A DNA stretch of 64,000 bases from an uncultured Oscillospiraceae bacterium (GCA_934565415.1 CAKTHQ010000007.1:9366-73365), one strand, 5' to 3'. Positions 35,729 through 44,380 are shown, numbered from the stretch's first letter. Program-made: numbers and translations. The notes: a model not told the origin generated them from the sequence alone.

Positions 35729-36973
35729 ATGATTCTAGCATTTCATCTCGCGGATATCATTCAGGTGCCCTTCGGCTACCTGATGGAAGCCCTGTATAAG
35801 CTTACCGGCAACTACGGCTTCGCCCTGATTCTGTTTTCCGTCATTGTTCAGCTGGTGCTGCTGCCCATCACTGCCAAGTCCAAGCAGAGCATGATGAAGA
35901 TGTCCCGGCTGACCCCTCTGGTCCAGGATATCCAGCGCCGGTATGCCGATGACCCCGCCCGCCAGAACCAGGCCCTCCAGGACCTGTACCAGAAGGAGGG
36001 CGTTTCCATGGGCGGCGGCTGCCTGTGGAGCTTTGTGCCCATGCTGCTGCTGATCCCCCTGTATACCGTGGTCCGTCAGCCTATTGTATATATGCTCCAC
36101 GAGAACCTGGATGTTGCCAACCAGATTGTAGAGATCATTAAGCAGGCCCAGCCCGCCCTCTTTAGCGGCAATGCCTACTATAACCAGATGATCGCCGCCC
36201 CCTACATTCCCCAGTATGCCGAGGCCATTAAGGCCGCCATCCCCACCATCAGTGAGACCGCCCTCCAGGGTATCAACTTTGGCTTTGTGGGCATCGACCT
36301 GGGCGCCGTACCTCAATTTAACATCTTCGCCTCTACCTGGGCCTGGAACTGGGCCCACATTGGCGCGCTGCTCATCGCCCTGGCTTCTGCCGGTTATCAG
36401 GTAGTTAGCATGCTCATCATGCAGAAGATGAACGACTCCCTGGTAACGAATTCCGACGGCATCCAGGATAAGGAGACCGCCGAGAATTCCGCCACCGCCC
36501 AGACCAACAAGGTCATGATGTGGACCATGCCTCTCATGATGCTGTGGATCGGCTTTACCGTGCCCTGCGCCCTGTCCCTGTACTGGTTCGTCAGCGGCGT
36601 GGTGCGGACCATTGAGGATGTGATTCTCAATAAGAAGTACCGCAAGATCTACGACGCTGAGGATGCCGAGCGGCTGAAGCGCCGCCTGGAGCAGGACCGG
36701 ATTGAAGCCGAAAAGGAAAAGATCCGTGCCCAGCGCCGGGCTGAGAATCCCGACGGCATTACCGAAAACACCAGCAAAAAGCGCCTGCAGAAGAAGCAGA
36801 AAGATCAGGAGACCGCCGAGAAGGCCGCCGCCGCCAAGGAATACGCACTGAAAAAGGGCAAACTCGCAACTGAGGACGAGGAAGAAGACAAGCCTCTGTC
36901 CGGCATTGCCGAGCGCCCCTACTGCAAGGGCCGGGCCTACGACCCCGACCGCTACGCCAAGAAGGAGGATTGA
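35729..36973 (+). CDS. yidC: membrane protein insertase YidC
   Basis: A 414-residue insertase of the Gram-positive type, with five membrane segments (the first in GNYGFALILFSVIVQLVLLPI). The coiled cytoplasmic loop follows at KSKQSMMKMSRLTPLVQDIQ. There is no N-terminal lipobox, as in many Clostridia. A long charged C-terminal tail (from about residue 300) would lie in the cytoplasm, perhaps contacting the ribosome. AAGGAGG precedes the ATG. Confidence 0.95.
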   Translation: MILAFHLADIIQVPFGYLMEALYKLTGNYGFALILFSVIVQLVLLPITAKSKQSMMKMSRLTPLVQDIQRRYADDPARQNQALQDLYQKEGVSMGGGCLWSFVPMLLLIPLYTVVRQPIVYMLHENLDVANQIVEIIKQAQPALFSGNAYYNQMIAAPYIPQYAEAIKAAIPTISETALQGINFGFVGIDLGAVPQFNIFASTWAWNWAHIGALLIALASAGYQVVSMLIMQKMNDSLVTNSDGIQDKETAENSATAQTNKVMMWTMPLMMLWIGFTVPCALSLYWFVSGVVRTIEDVILNKKYRKIYDAEDAERLKRRLEQDRIEAEKEKIRAQRRAENPDGITENTSKKRLQKKQKDQETAEKAAAAKEYALKKGKLATEDEEEDKPLSGIAERPYCKGRAYDPDRYAKKED

Positions 36974-36976
36974 CCT

Positions 36977-37918
36977 ATGGAAAAGACCCTTGTTGCCACC
37001 GGCAAAACCATTGATCAGGCCATTGAATCCGCCCTTACCAAGCTGGGCCTGGACCGGGACAGCGTGTCCGTCCAGGTGCTGCAGCAGGCCAAGACCGGCT
37101 TTTTGGGCTTCGGCGCCCAGCCTGCCAAGGTCCAGGTGACCTACGAAGCCCCCGACGAGGTCCCCGAAAAGCCCAAGGTGGCCCTGTCCTCCGCCTCCCG
37201 GAAGCCCGCCCCCGCAGCCCCCAAGGCCCCGGTGGTCCCTGCCGTGCCCAAGGCACCGGAAGCGCCCAAGCCTGTAGAGAAGGCCCCGGAGGCTCCCAAA
37301 GCGGAGGAGCCCAAGCCCGTAGAAGCAGAGAAGGCTGATGCCCTCAAGGCCCCCCGGCCTGAGCGTACCGAGCGCCCCAAGGGACCCAAGCCCCCCCGGG
37401 CTCCCAGAGAGCCCCGGGAGCCGAGAGAACCCAAGGAGCCCAAGGTCTATGCCCCCGCCCCGGAAGGCTCCGTGGAGGAGAAAATCGAAAAGTTCCTCAA
37501 GGGACTTTTGGAGCACATGGATTCCCAGGCCGTGCCCCACTGCTGGAAAGAAGACGGTAACACCTACCAGGTGGACCTGGTGGGCGATGACCTGGGCTAC
37601 CTGATCGGCCGCCGGGGCGATACCCTGGATGCCATCCAGCACCTGTGCAACTACGCCGTGAACCGGGATGTGGAGGGCCACATCCGGGTGAACGTAGATG
37701 CCGAGTCCTACCGGGAGAAGCGGGAGGAGAGCCTCCGCCGCTACGCCCGCAAGAAGGCCCAGCAGGTCCTGAAAGCCCGCCGCCGCACCACCCTGGAACC
37801 CATGAATGCCTACGAGCGCCATGTGATCCACGCGGCCCTGCAGGACATGGACAACATCACCACCCACTCCACCGGCGTAGAACCCAACCGCTGCGTGGTC
37901 ATCGAATACCTTCGGTAA
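36977..37918 (+). CDS. khpB: RNA-binding protein Jag/KhpB
   Basis: A 313-residue protein. The Jag-N domain (residues 1-52, with AKTGFLGFGAQPAKVQV) is followed by a roughly 110-residue Pro/Ala/Lys/Glu linker, then a KH domain with YLIGRRGDTLDAIQHLCNYA and a C-terminal R3H domain (RRTTLEPMNAYERHVIHAAL). It binds RNA, partners KhpA and affects cell division and envelope growth in Gram-positives. It starts 3 bases after yidC. The linker is longer than in Bacillus SpoIIIJ-associated Jag. Confidence 0.94.
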   Translation: MEKTLVATGKTIDQAIESALTKLGLDRDSVSVQVLQQAKTGFLGFGAQPAKVQVTYEAPDEVPEKPKVALSSASRKPAPAAPKAPVVPAVPKAPEAPKPVEKAPEAPKAEEPKPVEAEKADALKAPRPERTERPKGPKPPRAPREPREPREPKEPKVYAPAPEGSVEEKIEKFLKGLLEHMDSQAVPHCWKEDGNTYQVDLVGDDLGYLIGRRGDTLDAIQHLCNYAVNRDVEGHIRVNVDAESYREKREESLRRYARKKAQQVLKARRRTTLEPMNAYERHVIHAALQDMDNITTHSTGVEPNRCVVIEYLR

Positions 37919-37926
37919 AACAACAG

Positions 37927-37952
37927 CGCCCCCTCGAAAGAGGGGGCGTTTT
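37927..37952 (+). terminator. intrinsic terminator of the rnpA-jag operon
   Basis: A 9-bp perfect stem (cgccccctc / gagggggcg) with a GAAA tetraloop and TTTT. Confidence 0.93.
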
Positions 37953-37974
37953 GCTGTAAAAAGGGAAAATTTGT

Positions 37975-38002
37975 TTGACAATTCTGGCCTTTTATGTATA
38001 AT
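37975..38002 (+). promoter_or_regulatory. promoter of the small toxin-like mRNA
   Basis: TTGACA and TATAAT with a 16-base spacer. Transcription would start near 38009, leaving a GC-rich, hairpin-rich leader of about 125 bases (for example accgtc/gacggt) before the small ORF. Confidence 0.85.
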
Positions 38003-38132
38003 GTTTTTCGTGAAGACCCACCGTCCACATATAGACGGTGTACGGTAAAAGACGGTTGCCTGACTACCCGCGGGAGCGGAAGGGAAGGCGAGTATCGGTT
38101 CTCGCGGGAATCTATTCCAGGAGGTAGCCGAT

Positions 38133-38228
38133 ATGGACACTTTGAATGTGCTTGGCAGTATCTGCAGCATCGTCGGGTTGGCGTTTGCTGTGTATACTTA
38201 CATAAAGTCCAGGAACAACGAAAAGTGA
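38133..38228 (+). CDS. 31-residue single-helix membrane peptide, candidate type I toxin
   Basis: A 31-codon ORF starts at ATG 38133, with AGGAGG at 38119-38124. It has a short polar N-terminus, one hydrophobic helix (about residues 6-23, LGSICSIVGLAFAVYTYI) and a charged tail (KSRNNEK). It has its own strong promoter and a long structured leader, and its 3' end lies over a convergent minus-strand promoter with a terminator. This matches type I toxin mRNAs such as TxpA or BsrG in layout, not in sequence. I recognise no family. Confidence 0.7.
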   Translation: MDTLNVLGSICSIVGLAFAVYTYIKSRNNEK

Positions 38229-38355
38229 GCCGTCTGCCCCACAGATAGCTCACTTGTTCTTGGACCTTTGTCTATAACAGGTTTGTAATTTGACTGTGGC
38301 AACCGTCGGGTTTCCACCGCAGGGGGGTGCTTGGTTCCAACAGGCACTTCCCTGC
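38222..38355 (-). ncRNA. candidate antisense antitoxin RNA
   Basis: From a strong minus-strand promoter, transcription would start near 38355 and run to a hairpin (gtgagctatctg / cagacggctcac) followed by TTTT near 38222, about 130 bases. It is fully complementary to the 3' end of the small toxin-like mRNA and begins with a hairpin (38318-38356). The exact ends are inferred. Confidence 0.6.
38226..38258. terminator. bidirectional hairpin at the 3' end of the 31-codon ORF
   Basis: gtgagccgtctg and cagatagctcac pair over 12 positions with two G.T pairs. The plus side continues TTGTTCTT and the minus side TTTT, so it may end both the mRNA and the antisense RNA. Confidence 0.6.
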
Positions 38356-38361
38356 GTTTTT
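38318..38361 (+). terminator. second terminator of the toxin-like mRNA
   Basis: cgcaggg and ccctgcg close a long hairpin with an inner tgcttg/caacaggca stem, followed by TTTTTA. Confidence 0.7.
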
Positions 38362-38390
38362 ATTATAGCCCGCCTTGGCGAAAATGTCAA
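38362..38390 (-). promoter_or_regulatory. promoter of the antisense RNA
   Basis: On the minus strand TTGACA (38385-38390) and TATAAT (38362-38367) are perfect hexamers with a 17-base spacer. A perfect 10-bp inverted repeat (gcccgccttg / caaggcgggc) overlies the spacer and -35 and may be a regulator site or the terminator of the ABC exporter operon. Confidence 0.85.
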
Positions 38391-38407
38391 GGCGGGCTAT
38401 CACACAT

Positions 38408-40210
38408 TTATCCTCTGGGAATATCGGAGCTTCCCTCGTGGGTGTTGAGCCATTGGAAGGTGTGGGTGCTTTCCGGGAGCAGGTTGACCCAGACATAGAA
38501 GTATTCGTCCGCATCTCCCTGGTTGGAAATATTTACGCTTCCGATGGCTCGGTAGGTGTAGCTGTCCATCCAGGATTCCCGGCTGTTGAAATTCTGGAAG
38601 TTGCCCTCCCGGCAGTCGGCAAGGATGGCATCGGCCAGGCCGGTGGTGTCGGCATACCAAAGGTTTTTGCCCTCAATACCCTGCTCCGGGTCCTCGTAGA
38701 GGTAATAGGTAGCCCCTTGGGCTGTGGAGACCAGCTCCCGGAAGCGGTCTTCCGTGCAGCCGAAGGCGATCTCCGGACGGCACAGCAGCTTTTTAAAGTC
38801 ATCCATGGCGGGATTGCTCATGTGAACGGCATACCGGCGGGCCAGGGTGCGGCCGTTTCGCAGCCGGTAAAACAGGCGGACATTGTAGTAGTCCCCAGCC
38901 TTCCAGCAGTTGTCTGCTTGCCGGAGTGCGCTCTTTACCTGGAGCTTCCAATCGGAAAGCTCTTCCTTCTGATAGCGCAGGACGGTTTCAACATCCCTGG
39001 AGTCCGTCAGGGTCAAGCCCTGCTCTCTGGATGCATAGGATTCGCCAAGGCCGTAATTGCTGACAAGATTGACATTTACAGACTCAATGTCCTCCATTTC
39101 CGGCACATACCGAATGAGCCCAAAGAGGTCTATGTAAATAGCACCCACGGCAAGAACGCAGATGCACAGGATCCCAAGCAGCGGGATCAGCAGCCGCTTG
39201 CGGAAGACCCGGCTGGTTCGCCGCAGGAGCATCAGGCCTGACACATAGCCTGCCAGCAGCCCCAAAGGCAGGAACCAATACTGGGAAATGCTGCCTTGGG
39301 CGAACCGCTGGACCCCCAAGTGCACAAAGGCGGCCACCATCAGGGTATACAGCACCAGGAAAACAGGGGAGAGAAACCGGTAGGCTAACAGGTCCCCGGC
39401 TACCTCCAGCTTCCGCTTGCGGTACAGCAGCTGGGCGATGCCGATGAGCACAATGCCGGCAATGGCGTAGAGAATGGCATGAGGGAACAGGTCGCCCATT
39501 TCCATGCCCAGATAGCGGTAGCTGCCGGAGTTGTCCCAAACGCTGTTTGAGGTAAAGTAGCTGCCCTTGTACATGGCCACGGTGGGGCAGATCTTGGCCA
39601 CCCAGCTTACATCCAGCTCCACGCCGTAGAGCAGGGGGGCGAAGACCTGGGCGCAGAACCAGTACACCAGGATGGTGCAGAAGTTCAGCATTCCGTAGGT
39701 CAGTACGGTGCCAATCCGGTTTCCCGCCAGCTGGACGGCAACCAGTGCCATGCCCAGATAGAAAATATATTGCAGGCTGGCAGCCCCCAGGGCCAGCAGG
39801 GGCGCGGAGACCACGGTGGACTTGACGGCCAGGGCTGAAGCGCCGAATACCAGTGTGTTGGGAACCAATGCAAAAAGCAGGGCAGCCACCAGATGGGCCC
39901 CAAAGTAGCCGTCCCGGGTCACGGGCATGGCATGGAGGGAATTGCACATCCGGGGGTTGAGTAAGTCGCTCCAAAGGATACCCACCACGCCCAACGCATA
40001 GAGCCCGTTGATAGGGGTCATCTTTCCTGCCCAGGCGGAGAAGTTTCGGACCACTGCGTCATAATAATCATCCATGCTTAGCCCGGGCCGGGTCATGGAC
40101 ATCATCACTGCGGCGGCAAGTAATAGGGTGTAGCCTCCCCACAGGGGGGCGAATCGGGTAATGTCTGTTCTCAGAACGGTTTTGTTACAGAAGCAGACCT
40201 TCAGTTTCAT
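38408..40210 (-). CDS. ABC-2 type exporter membrane protein
   Basis: A 600-residue membrane protein with about six N-terminal helices, a second group of helices (about 230-370), and a large C-terminal extracytoplasmic domain of about 220 residues after the last helix (VSNYGLGESYASREQGL onward). The helices LLNPRMCNSLHAMPVTRDGYFGAHL resemble YtrC/D-type ABC-2 permeases. ATG 40210 is chosen for its GGAGGT site; it overlaps the ATPase gene by 26 bases. The substrate is unknown. Confidence 0.8.
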   Translation of the reverse strand: MKLKVCFCNKTVLRTDITRFAPLWGGYTLLLAAAVMMSMTRPGLSMDDYYDAVVRNFSAWAGKMTPINGLYALGVVGILWSDLLNPRMCNSLHAMPVTRDGYFGAHLVAALLFALVPNTLVFGASALAVKSTVVSAPLLALGAASLQYIFYLGMALVAVQLAGNRIGTVLTYGMLNFCTILVYWFCAQVFAPLLYGVELDVSWVAKICPTVAMYKGSYFTSNSVWDNSGSYRYLGMEMGDLFPHAILYAIAGIVLIGIAQLLYRKRKLEVAGDLLAYRFLSPVFLVLYTLMVAAFVHLGVQRFAQGSISQYWFLPLGLLAGYVSGLMLLRRTSRVFRKRLLIPLLGILCICVLAVGAIYIDLFGLIRYVPEMEDIESVNVNLVSNYGLGESYASREQGLTLTDSRDVETVLRYQKEELSDWKLQVKSALRQADNCWKAGDYYNVRLFYRLRNGRTLARRYAVHMSNPAMDDFKKLLCRPEIAFGCTEDRFRELVSTAQGATYYLYEDPEQGIEGKNLWYADTTGLADAILADCREGNFQNFNSRESWMDSYTYRAIGSVNISNQGDADEYFYVWVNLLPESTHTFQWLNTHEGSSDIPRG

Positions 40211-41066
40211 GCTCCGTACCTCCCAACTCATAAATGAAAATCTCTTCTAGGGACAAGGGTAAAATATCAAAGTAGGCGGGGTTCAGTCGTTCTACCGCCG
40301 CCTGGACCTTCGGAATGGTGCCCCGGACGATAAAGGTATTGAGCCGACCGGAGGAGGCCTTGTGAAGGATTTCCAGCCCCGCCGGGGCCTCGCCTACCAT
40401 CTGGAGCTTTACCGTGCTGCCCTGCATATCCGCAAGGCTTCGCTCCACCAGCATTTTTCCCTTTTTCATAATGCCCACATGGTCGCAGATGTCCTCCAGC
40501 TCCCGCAGGTTGTGGGAGGATACCAGAACCGTGGTGCCGTGGCGGGCCACATCGTCTAAAATGAGGCTCCATACCTGCCGCCGCATGACCGGGTCCAGGC
40601 CGTCCACCGGCTCATCCAGAATGAGGTATTCCGCGTGGGTACACAGGGTCAGGTGAAAGGCCGCCTGCTTCTGCATCCCCTTGCTGAACCGGCGGATGGG
40701 ATTTTTCCGGGGCAGCTGAAAAATATCCTGCAGGGCCTCGAACCGCTCGTTATCAAATTCCGGATAGATCCCGGCGTAAAAGGTCTTCATATCCTGCAGA
40801 CTGGAGGCCGGAAAATAGAAGGGCTCGTCTGCCACGCAGCAGATCTTCTCCTTAATGGGAAGGTTCTCGTCGATAGGCTGCCCGTCCAGGGTGACGGTGC
40901 CGCTATTTGGCCGGTAGACCCCGGTTATGTGCCGGATGGCCGTGGTTTTGCCGGCGCCGTTGGGCCCCACAAGGCCGTAGATGGCGCCCTTGGGCACCGT
41001 CAGTGTCAAGTCGTCCAAAGCCTTAAAGTCTCCGAAGGTTTTGGTCACATTCTTCATTTCAAGCAT
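40185..41066 (-). CDS. ABC exporter ATP-binding protein (YtrB-like)
   Basis: A 293-residue ATPase. Walker A GPNGAGKTT is at 36-44, the signature is RFSKGMQKQAAF and Walker B is LILDEPVDGLDP. A C-terminal extension of about 80 residues follows. It overlaps the GntR gene by 8 bases and the permease gene by 26. The GntR(YtrA)-ATPase-ABC2 order matches the ytr-type, cell-wall-antibiotic-responsive transporters of Firmicutes. Confidence 0.92.
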   Translation of the reverse strand: MLEMKNVTKTFGDFKALDDLTLTVPKGAIYGLVGPNGAGKTTAIRHITGVYRPNSGTVTLDGQPIDENLPIKEKICCVADEPFYFPASSLQDMKTFYAGIYPEFDNERFEALQDIFQLPRKNPIRRFSKGMQKQAAFHLTLCTHAEYLILDEPVDGLDPVMRRQVWSLILDDVARHGTTVLVSSHNLRELEDICDHVGIMKKGKMLVERSLADMQGSTVKLQMVGEAPAGLEILHKASSGRLNTFIVRGTIPKVQAAVERLNPAYFDILPLSLEEIFIYELGGTEHETEGLLL

Positions 41067-41421
41067 GAGTTCCCGCCTCCGTCAATTTTTGCTGCAGCTC
41101 CTCCATGGTGTAGCCCATGGCCAGGAGCTTTTTCACCGTATCGTCCAGTAGGTTCAGTAGCCGCAGCTCCTCGTGGGGGTCCGTGGGCTGGCCGGATACA
41201 AAGCAGCCTTTCCCGGGCACCGTGGCGATCCACCCTTCCATTTCCAGCTGCCGGTAGGCCCGCTGGATGGTATTGGGGTTGATGGACAGCTCCACCGCCA
41301 GCTCCCGCACGCTTGGCAGCTTGTCCCCCTGCAGGAGCACCCCAGCCGCGATCTGCTGCCGAACGCCGTCGGTGATCTGCGCGTAAATGGGACGGACATC
41401 CCGATAATCCAAATGCAGCAT
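41059..41421 (-). CDS. GntR-family regulator, YtrA subfamily
   Basis: A 120-residue regulator: winged helix (IYAQITDGVRQQIAAGVLLQ, LPSVRELAVELSINPNTIQR, GKGCFVSG) plus a short helical tail, as in YtrA. ATG 41421 has a perfect AAGGAGG. Open frame upstream reaches 41493 but overlaps the promoter. It probably represses its own operon. Confidence 0.93.
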   Translation of the reverse strand: MLHLDYRDVRPIYAQITDGVRQQIAAGVLLQGDKLPSVRELAVELSINPNTIQRAYRQLEMEGWIATVPGKGCFVSGQPTDPHEELRLLNLLDDTVKKLLAMGYTMEELQQKLTEAGTHA

Positions 41422-41464
41422 AGCATCCTCCTCCTTAAATCGTATGAAGCGTACTAATACGGAT

Positions 41465-41493
41465 ATAATAGCACCGTGGATGCCCAGGGTCAA
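41465..41493 (-). promoter_or_regulatory. promoter of the GntR-ABC operon
   Basis: On the minus strand TTGACC and TATTAT are 17 bases apart. Just downstream lies GTATTAGTAC, a short near-palindrome that could be the GntR operator. Confidence 0.75.
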
Positions 41494-41544
41494 TAGAGAG
41501 AGGGGAATCTTTAGGAAATCTTAAAATATAACCTCCGTCTTTCT

Positions 41545-41570
41545 GGCGGCTGGTAGCCGCCCCTACAGTG
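41545..41570. repeat. REP-like palindrome, copy 2
   Basis: ggcggctggtagccgcccct with trailing acagtg matches 17694-17723. The left arm is shortened here. The surrounding 41494-41705 stretch has no supported gene. Confidence 0.7.
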
Positions 41571-41705
41571 TAAATTACCTGGGTGGGTAGAAAAAGTGTA
41601 GTATTAACATCAAAAGTCGTTTTGAAAAGTGTAGTCATAGGGCCAAAAGTCGTTCCGAAAAATGTGGCCTGCCGCTGTACGCCATCGGAATGCTGTAAAA
41701 AGAAC

Positions 41706-41743
41706 GCAAAAATCCCGGACCCTTCCAGGTGGAAAGGCCCGGG
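41706..41743 (-). terminator. intrinsic terminator of the parvulin gene
   Basis: On the minus strand a 13-bp stem (cccgggcctttcc / ggaagggtccggg, with one G.T pair) and 4-base loop runs into ATTTTTG. Confidence 0.8.
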
Positions 41744-41760
41744 AAAATTCTTATCGGGGG

Positions 41761-43290
41761 TTAACCCAGGTTGATGAGGCCCAGCCGGATGGCGCTGTAG
41801 TCGATGGTCACCGGGGCGGCGGCCATGGCTTCCTCTACAAAGGTGTTGGCCTTGGAGCTTAACAGGGCGCTTTTGGCCTGGTCCTGCCAGACAGTCTGGC
41901 TGCCGCAGTAGAGCATCACATGGTAGCCGTAGCTGGTCTGCACAATGCCGGTATCGCCAACCTGCCGACTGCTGTCGAAGCACCAGTCGTTAAAGGTCTG
42001 CACCATCTGGCCTTCGGTTACGCCGGTGTACAGGCCGCCGTTGGTGTTGGAGCCCGGGTCCTGGGAGTTTTCGTTGGCCAGGGCAGCAAAGCTGTCCTCG
42101 GTTTTGTCGCCGGCCAGGTACTGGTCCAGCAGCTTCTGGGCGGTTTCCTGGGCGGTGGCCCAGGCATCGTCGGAAATGGTGGTTTCACCGGTCTCGGAAC
42201 CGTCCACGGGGGTGGATTCCGGGGTGATGAGGATGTGCCGTACATCTACGGTTTTGGTCTCCTTGGTTACGCCCTGCTCGGCAAATTCGGCCTCGTGGGC
42301 GTTCCAGTACTCGGCGATTTCTTCATCGGAGGAGGTAAAGCTGCCGGTGGCCTCGCTGTAGTAGCCGTTGGAACGGAAGTACAGCTCCCAGAAGGCCTGA
42401 TAGTCTGCCACAGTGGCGCTGGCACCAAAGTTGGTGGCAATCATATCCGCGGCGGTGCCGTAGCCGTTTTCCTGGGCCAGGGTTTCCAGCCGGTCCAGCA
42501 TCCCGTCCAGCTCCTGCTGGTTTTCTTCACTGAGCTGGAAGCCGTTCTCATCGGCGGCCTGGGCCACGGCCTCATAGGTCTCCCAGGAGGACAGAGCCTG
42601 GCTCAGGAAGTACTGCTGCCAGGTCAGGTCGCCTGCCATGGTGCAAATCTGGGTATCCAGGGGCTGGGTGACATCCAGACCAAAGTAGGCGGCATAGGAG
42701 CCGTACTGGCTCAAGAAGTTCTGAACGGTGAGCCAGTAGTGGACCTGCAGCTGCCCTACGGTCAGGGTGTGGTCCCCGGCGGTGGCAACTACCGTGTCGG
42801 CGGCGGCCTTTACGGTCTCGTCGTCGGCGGTATAGCTGCCCTTGCAGGTTACATCCTCGGGATTCCCGTCGGCGGGTACGGTGGCCTCAGTGGTCTCGGC
42901 GGCTGCGGTGGTTTCTCCGGCGGACAGGGTGCTGTCGTCCTGCTTCTTTCCGTTCATCACCAGTACGGCCACAATCGCGGCAAGGAGAATTACGGCGGCA
43001 GCGGCCAGGGCCACGGCGGAGGTGCCGCTGAGGCCCTTCTTCATTTCTACAGGGGGCTCCTCCTGGGCGGATGGTTCCTCTTCGGCGGATGCATCCTCGT
43101 CAGCAGGTGCTTCCTCTTCGGCGGGGGCCTCTTCGGCAGGTGCTTCCGCTTCACCGTCAGCAGCTTCGGCAGGGGCAACTTCCTTGGCCGGAGCGGTGCT
43201 TTCAGCGGCGGTTTCCCCGGGGGCAGGAGTCAGGACGGTTTCCGCTTCCTGCTCTTCGCCGGGGACGGCGTTGTTTTCCAAATTTTCCAT
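41761..43290 (-). CDS. membrane-anchored peptidyl-prolyl isomerase (parvulin/SurA-PrsA type)
   Basis: A 509-residue protein. The first 80 or so residues are an acidic Glu/Ala/Pro-rich cytoplasmic tail without signal peptide. A membrane helix (about 91-111, SAVALAAAAVILLAAIVAVLV) then exports the rest. A SurA-N-like helical region and a parvulin domain (VDVRHILITPE through GIVQTSYGYHVMLYCG) follow. It likely folds exported proteins. ATG 43290 is preferred to a TTG two codons earlier because of spacing from AGAGGA. Confidence 0.85.
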   Translation of the reverse strand: MENLENNAVPGEEQEAETVLTPAPGETAAESTAPAKEVAPAEAADGEAEAPAEEAPAEEEAPADEDASAEEEPSAQEEPPVEMKKGLSGTSAVALAAAAVILLAAIVAVLVMNGKKQDDSTLSAGETTAAAETTEATVPADGNPEDVTCKGSYTADDETVKAAADTVVATAGDHTLTVGQLQVHYWLTVQNFLSQYGSYAAYFGLDVTQPLDTQICTMAGDLTWQQYFLSQALSSWETYEAVAQAADENGFQLSEENQQELDGMLDRLETLAQENGYGTAADMIATNFGASATVADYQAFWELYFRSNGYYSEATGSFTSSDEEIAEYWNAHEAEFAEQGVTKETKTVDVRHILITPESTPVDGSETGETTISDDAWATAQETAQKLLDQYLAGDKTEDSFAALANENSQDPGSNTNGGLYTGVTEGQMVQTFNDWCFDSSRQVGDTGIVQTSYGYHVMLYCGSQTVWQDQAKSALLSSKANTFVEEAMAAAPVTIDYSAIRLGLINLG

Positions 43291-43343
43291 TCTCAAAAAA
43301 TCCTCTTTCTTCCCGGAAATCCCAGGAGTCGATAATCCTGCTC

Positions 43344-43372
43344 AGTTTACCACCTTTTGAATGGAATTGCAA
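43344..43372 (-). promoter_or_regulatory. probable promoter of the parvulin gene
   Basis: On the minus strand TTGCAA and TAAACT are 17 bases apart, about 55 bases before the start codon. Confidence 0.5.
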
Positions 43373-43465
43373 GGGGAATAAAGAATGTTTACATTTTTAA
43401 TGCAACAGTAGCAAAATGCGAAAAGAATCCCCGCTTTCTTCCGGAAACTTTTGTCCTTGTGCCCG

Positions 43466-43494
43466 TTGACAAAAGGTGCGGACTATTGTAAAAT
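43466..43494 (+). promoter_or_regulatory. promoter of the purine operon
   Basis: TTGACA and TAAAAT are 17 bases apart. The transcript would begin near 43501, directly before a compact structured leader. Confidence 0.8.
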
Positions 43495-43500
43495 TTGGAG

Positions 43501-43557
43501 GTAGAGACGGAGGGTGTCTACGGGTGAAAGCCCCGGGCGGCTTTGTCTCTTTTTTTG
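43501..43557 (+). promoter_or_regulatory. structured leader with terminator upstream of purC
   Basis: A gtaga/tctac hairpin is followed by gggtgaaagcccc and by a terminator hairpin (aaagcc / ggcttt) leading to GTCTC and seven T. An alternative pairing of agagac (43503-43508) with gtctct (43545-43550) is possible. This looks like an attenuator controlling purC. I cannot match it to the ZTP, guanine or PRPP riboswitch consensus. Confidence 0.55.
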
Positions 43558-43604
43558 TTGTGTAAAATATTCACTTTTTGACCGGAAAAGGAGCGCATTT
43601 ACTT

Positions 43605-44321
43605 ATGGAGAAACTGGAACAGCTGTACGAAGGCAAAGCCAAAAAGGTATTTAAGACCGACGACCCCGAACTCCTCATCGTGGAGTACAAGGACGATGCC
43701 ACCGCATTCAACGGACTGAAAAAGGGTACCATCGTCGGTAAGGGCGTAATCAACAACGAGATGAGCAACCGCCTGATGGCCATGCTGGAGAAGCAGGGCA
43801 TCCCCACCCACTTCGTAAAGGAACTGAACGAGCGTGAGACCCTGGTCAAGAAGGTTTCCATTGTACCGCTGGAGGTCATTGTCCGCAACATCTCCGCCGG
43901 ATCCTTTGCCAAGCACTACGGCGTGGAGGAGGGCATTGTGTTCGACCACCCCACCATCGAGTTCTCCTACAAAAATGACGCCCTGGGCGACCCCCTGCTG
44001 AACACCTACCACGCCCTGGCCCTGAAGTTGGCCACCCCTGAGGAGATCAGGACCATCGAGGATTATTCCTTCAAGATCAATGACGCTCTGAAGGCCTTCT
44101 GGGCTACCTGCGGCGTGACCCTGGTAGACTTCAAGCTGGAGTTTGGCCGCCTGTCCGACGGCACCATCGTATTGGCGGATGAAATCAGCCCGGATACTTC
44201 CCGGCTCTGGGACTCCAAGACCCACGAGAAGCTGGATAAGGACCGCTTCCGCCGGGACCTGGGCGGCGTGGAGGAAGCCTACGCCGAGATTATGCGCCGC
44301 CTGGAAGAACACCTGAAATAA
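43605..44321 (+). CDS. purC: SAICAR synthetase
   Basis: A 238-residue enzyme joining aspartate to CAIR in purine synthesis. Motifs: [10 protein letters not shown] (ATP site), [17 protein letters not shown] and [10 protein letters not shown]...[15 protein letters not shown]. Standard bacterial length. ATG 43605 with AAAAGGAG; the in-frame ATG at 43578 would lie before the ribosome site. It follows the structured leader and precedes purA. Confidence 0.97.
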   Translation: MEKLEQLYEGKAKKVFKTDDPELLIVEYKDDATAFNGLKKGTIVGKGVINNEMSNRLMAMLEKQGIPTHFVKELNERETLVKKVSIVPLEVIVRNISAGSFAKHYGVEEGIVFDHPTIEFSYKNDALGDPLLNTYHALALKLATPEEIRTIEDYSFKINDALKAFWATCGVTLVDFKLEFGRLSDGTIVLADEISPDTSRLWDSKTHEKLDKDRFRRDLGGVEEAYAEIMRRLEEHLK

Positions 44322-44342
44322 GGGAAAATGGCAAGGGAAAAA

Positions 44343-44380
44343 CTCCGTTGGGGCCATAAAAACCCCTGCGGAGCTTTCCT
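44343..44380 (+). terminator. weak terminator-like hairpin between purC and purA
   Basis: ctccgttgggg pairs imperfectly with ccccctgcggag-like sequence (cccctgcggag), followed by CTTTCC. The T-run is poor, so readthrough into purA is likely. Confidence 0.4.

Noticed and set aside
41435-41983. A minus-strand ORF covering the GntR promoter and parvulin terminator
   Set aside because: It has no ribosome site, crosses a promoter, a repeat and a terminator, and has no recognisable domain.
43501-43557. ZTP (pfl) riboswitch ahead of purC
   Set aside because: The leader is too short and lacks the conserved CCGCCTGGGC segment and upstream domain.
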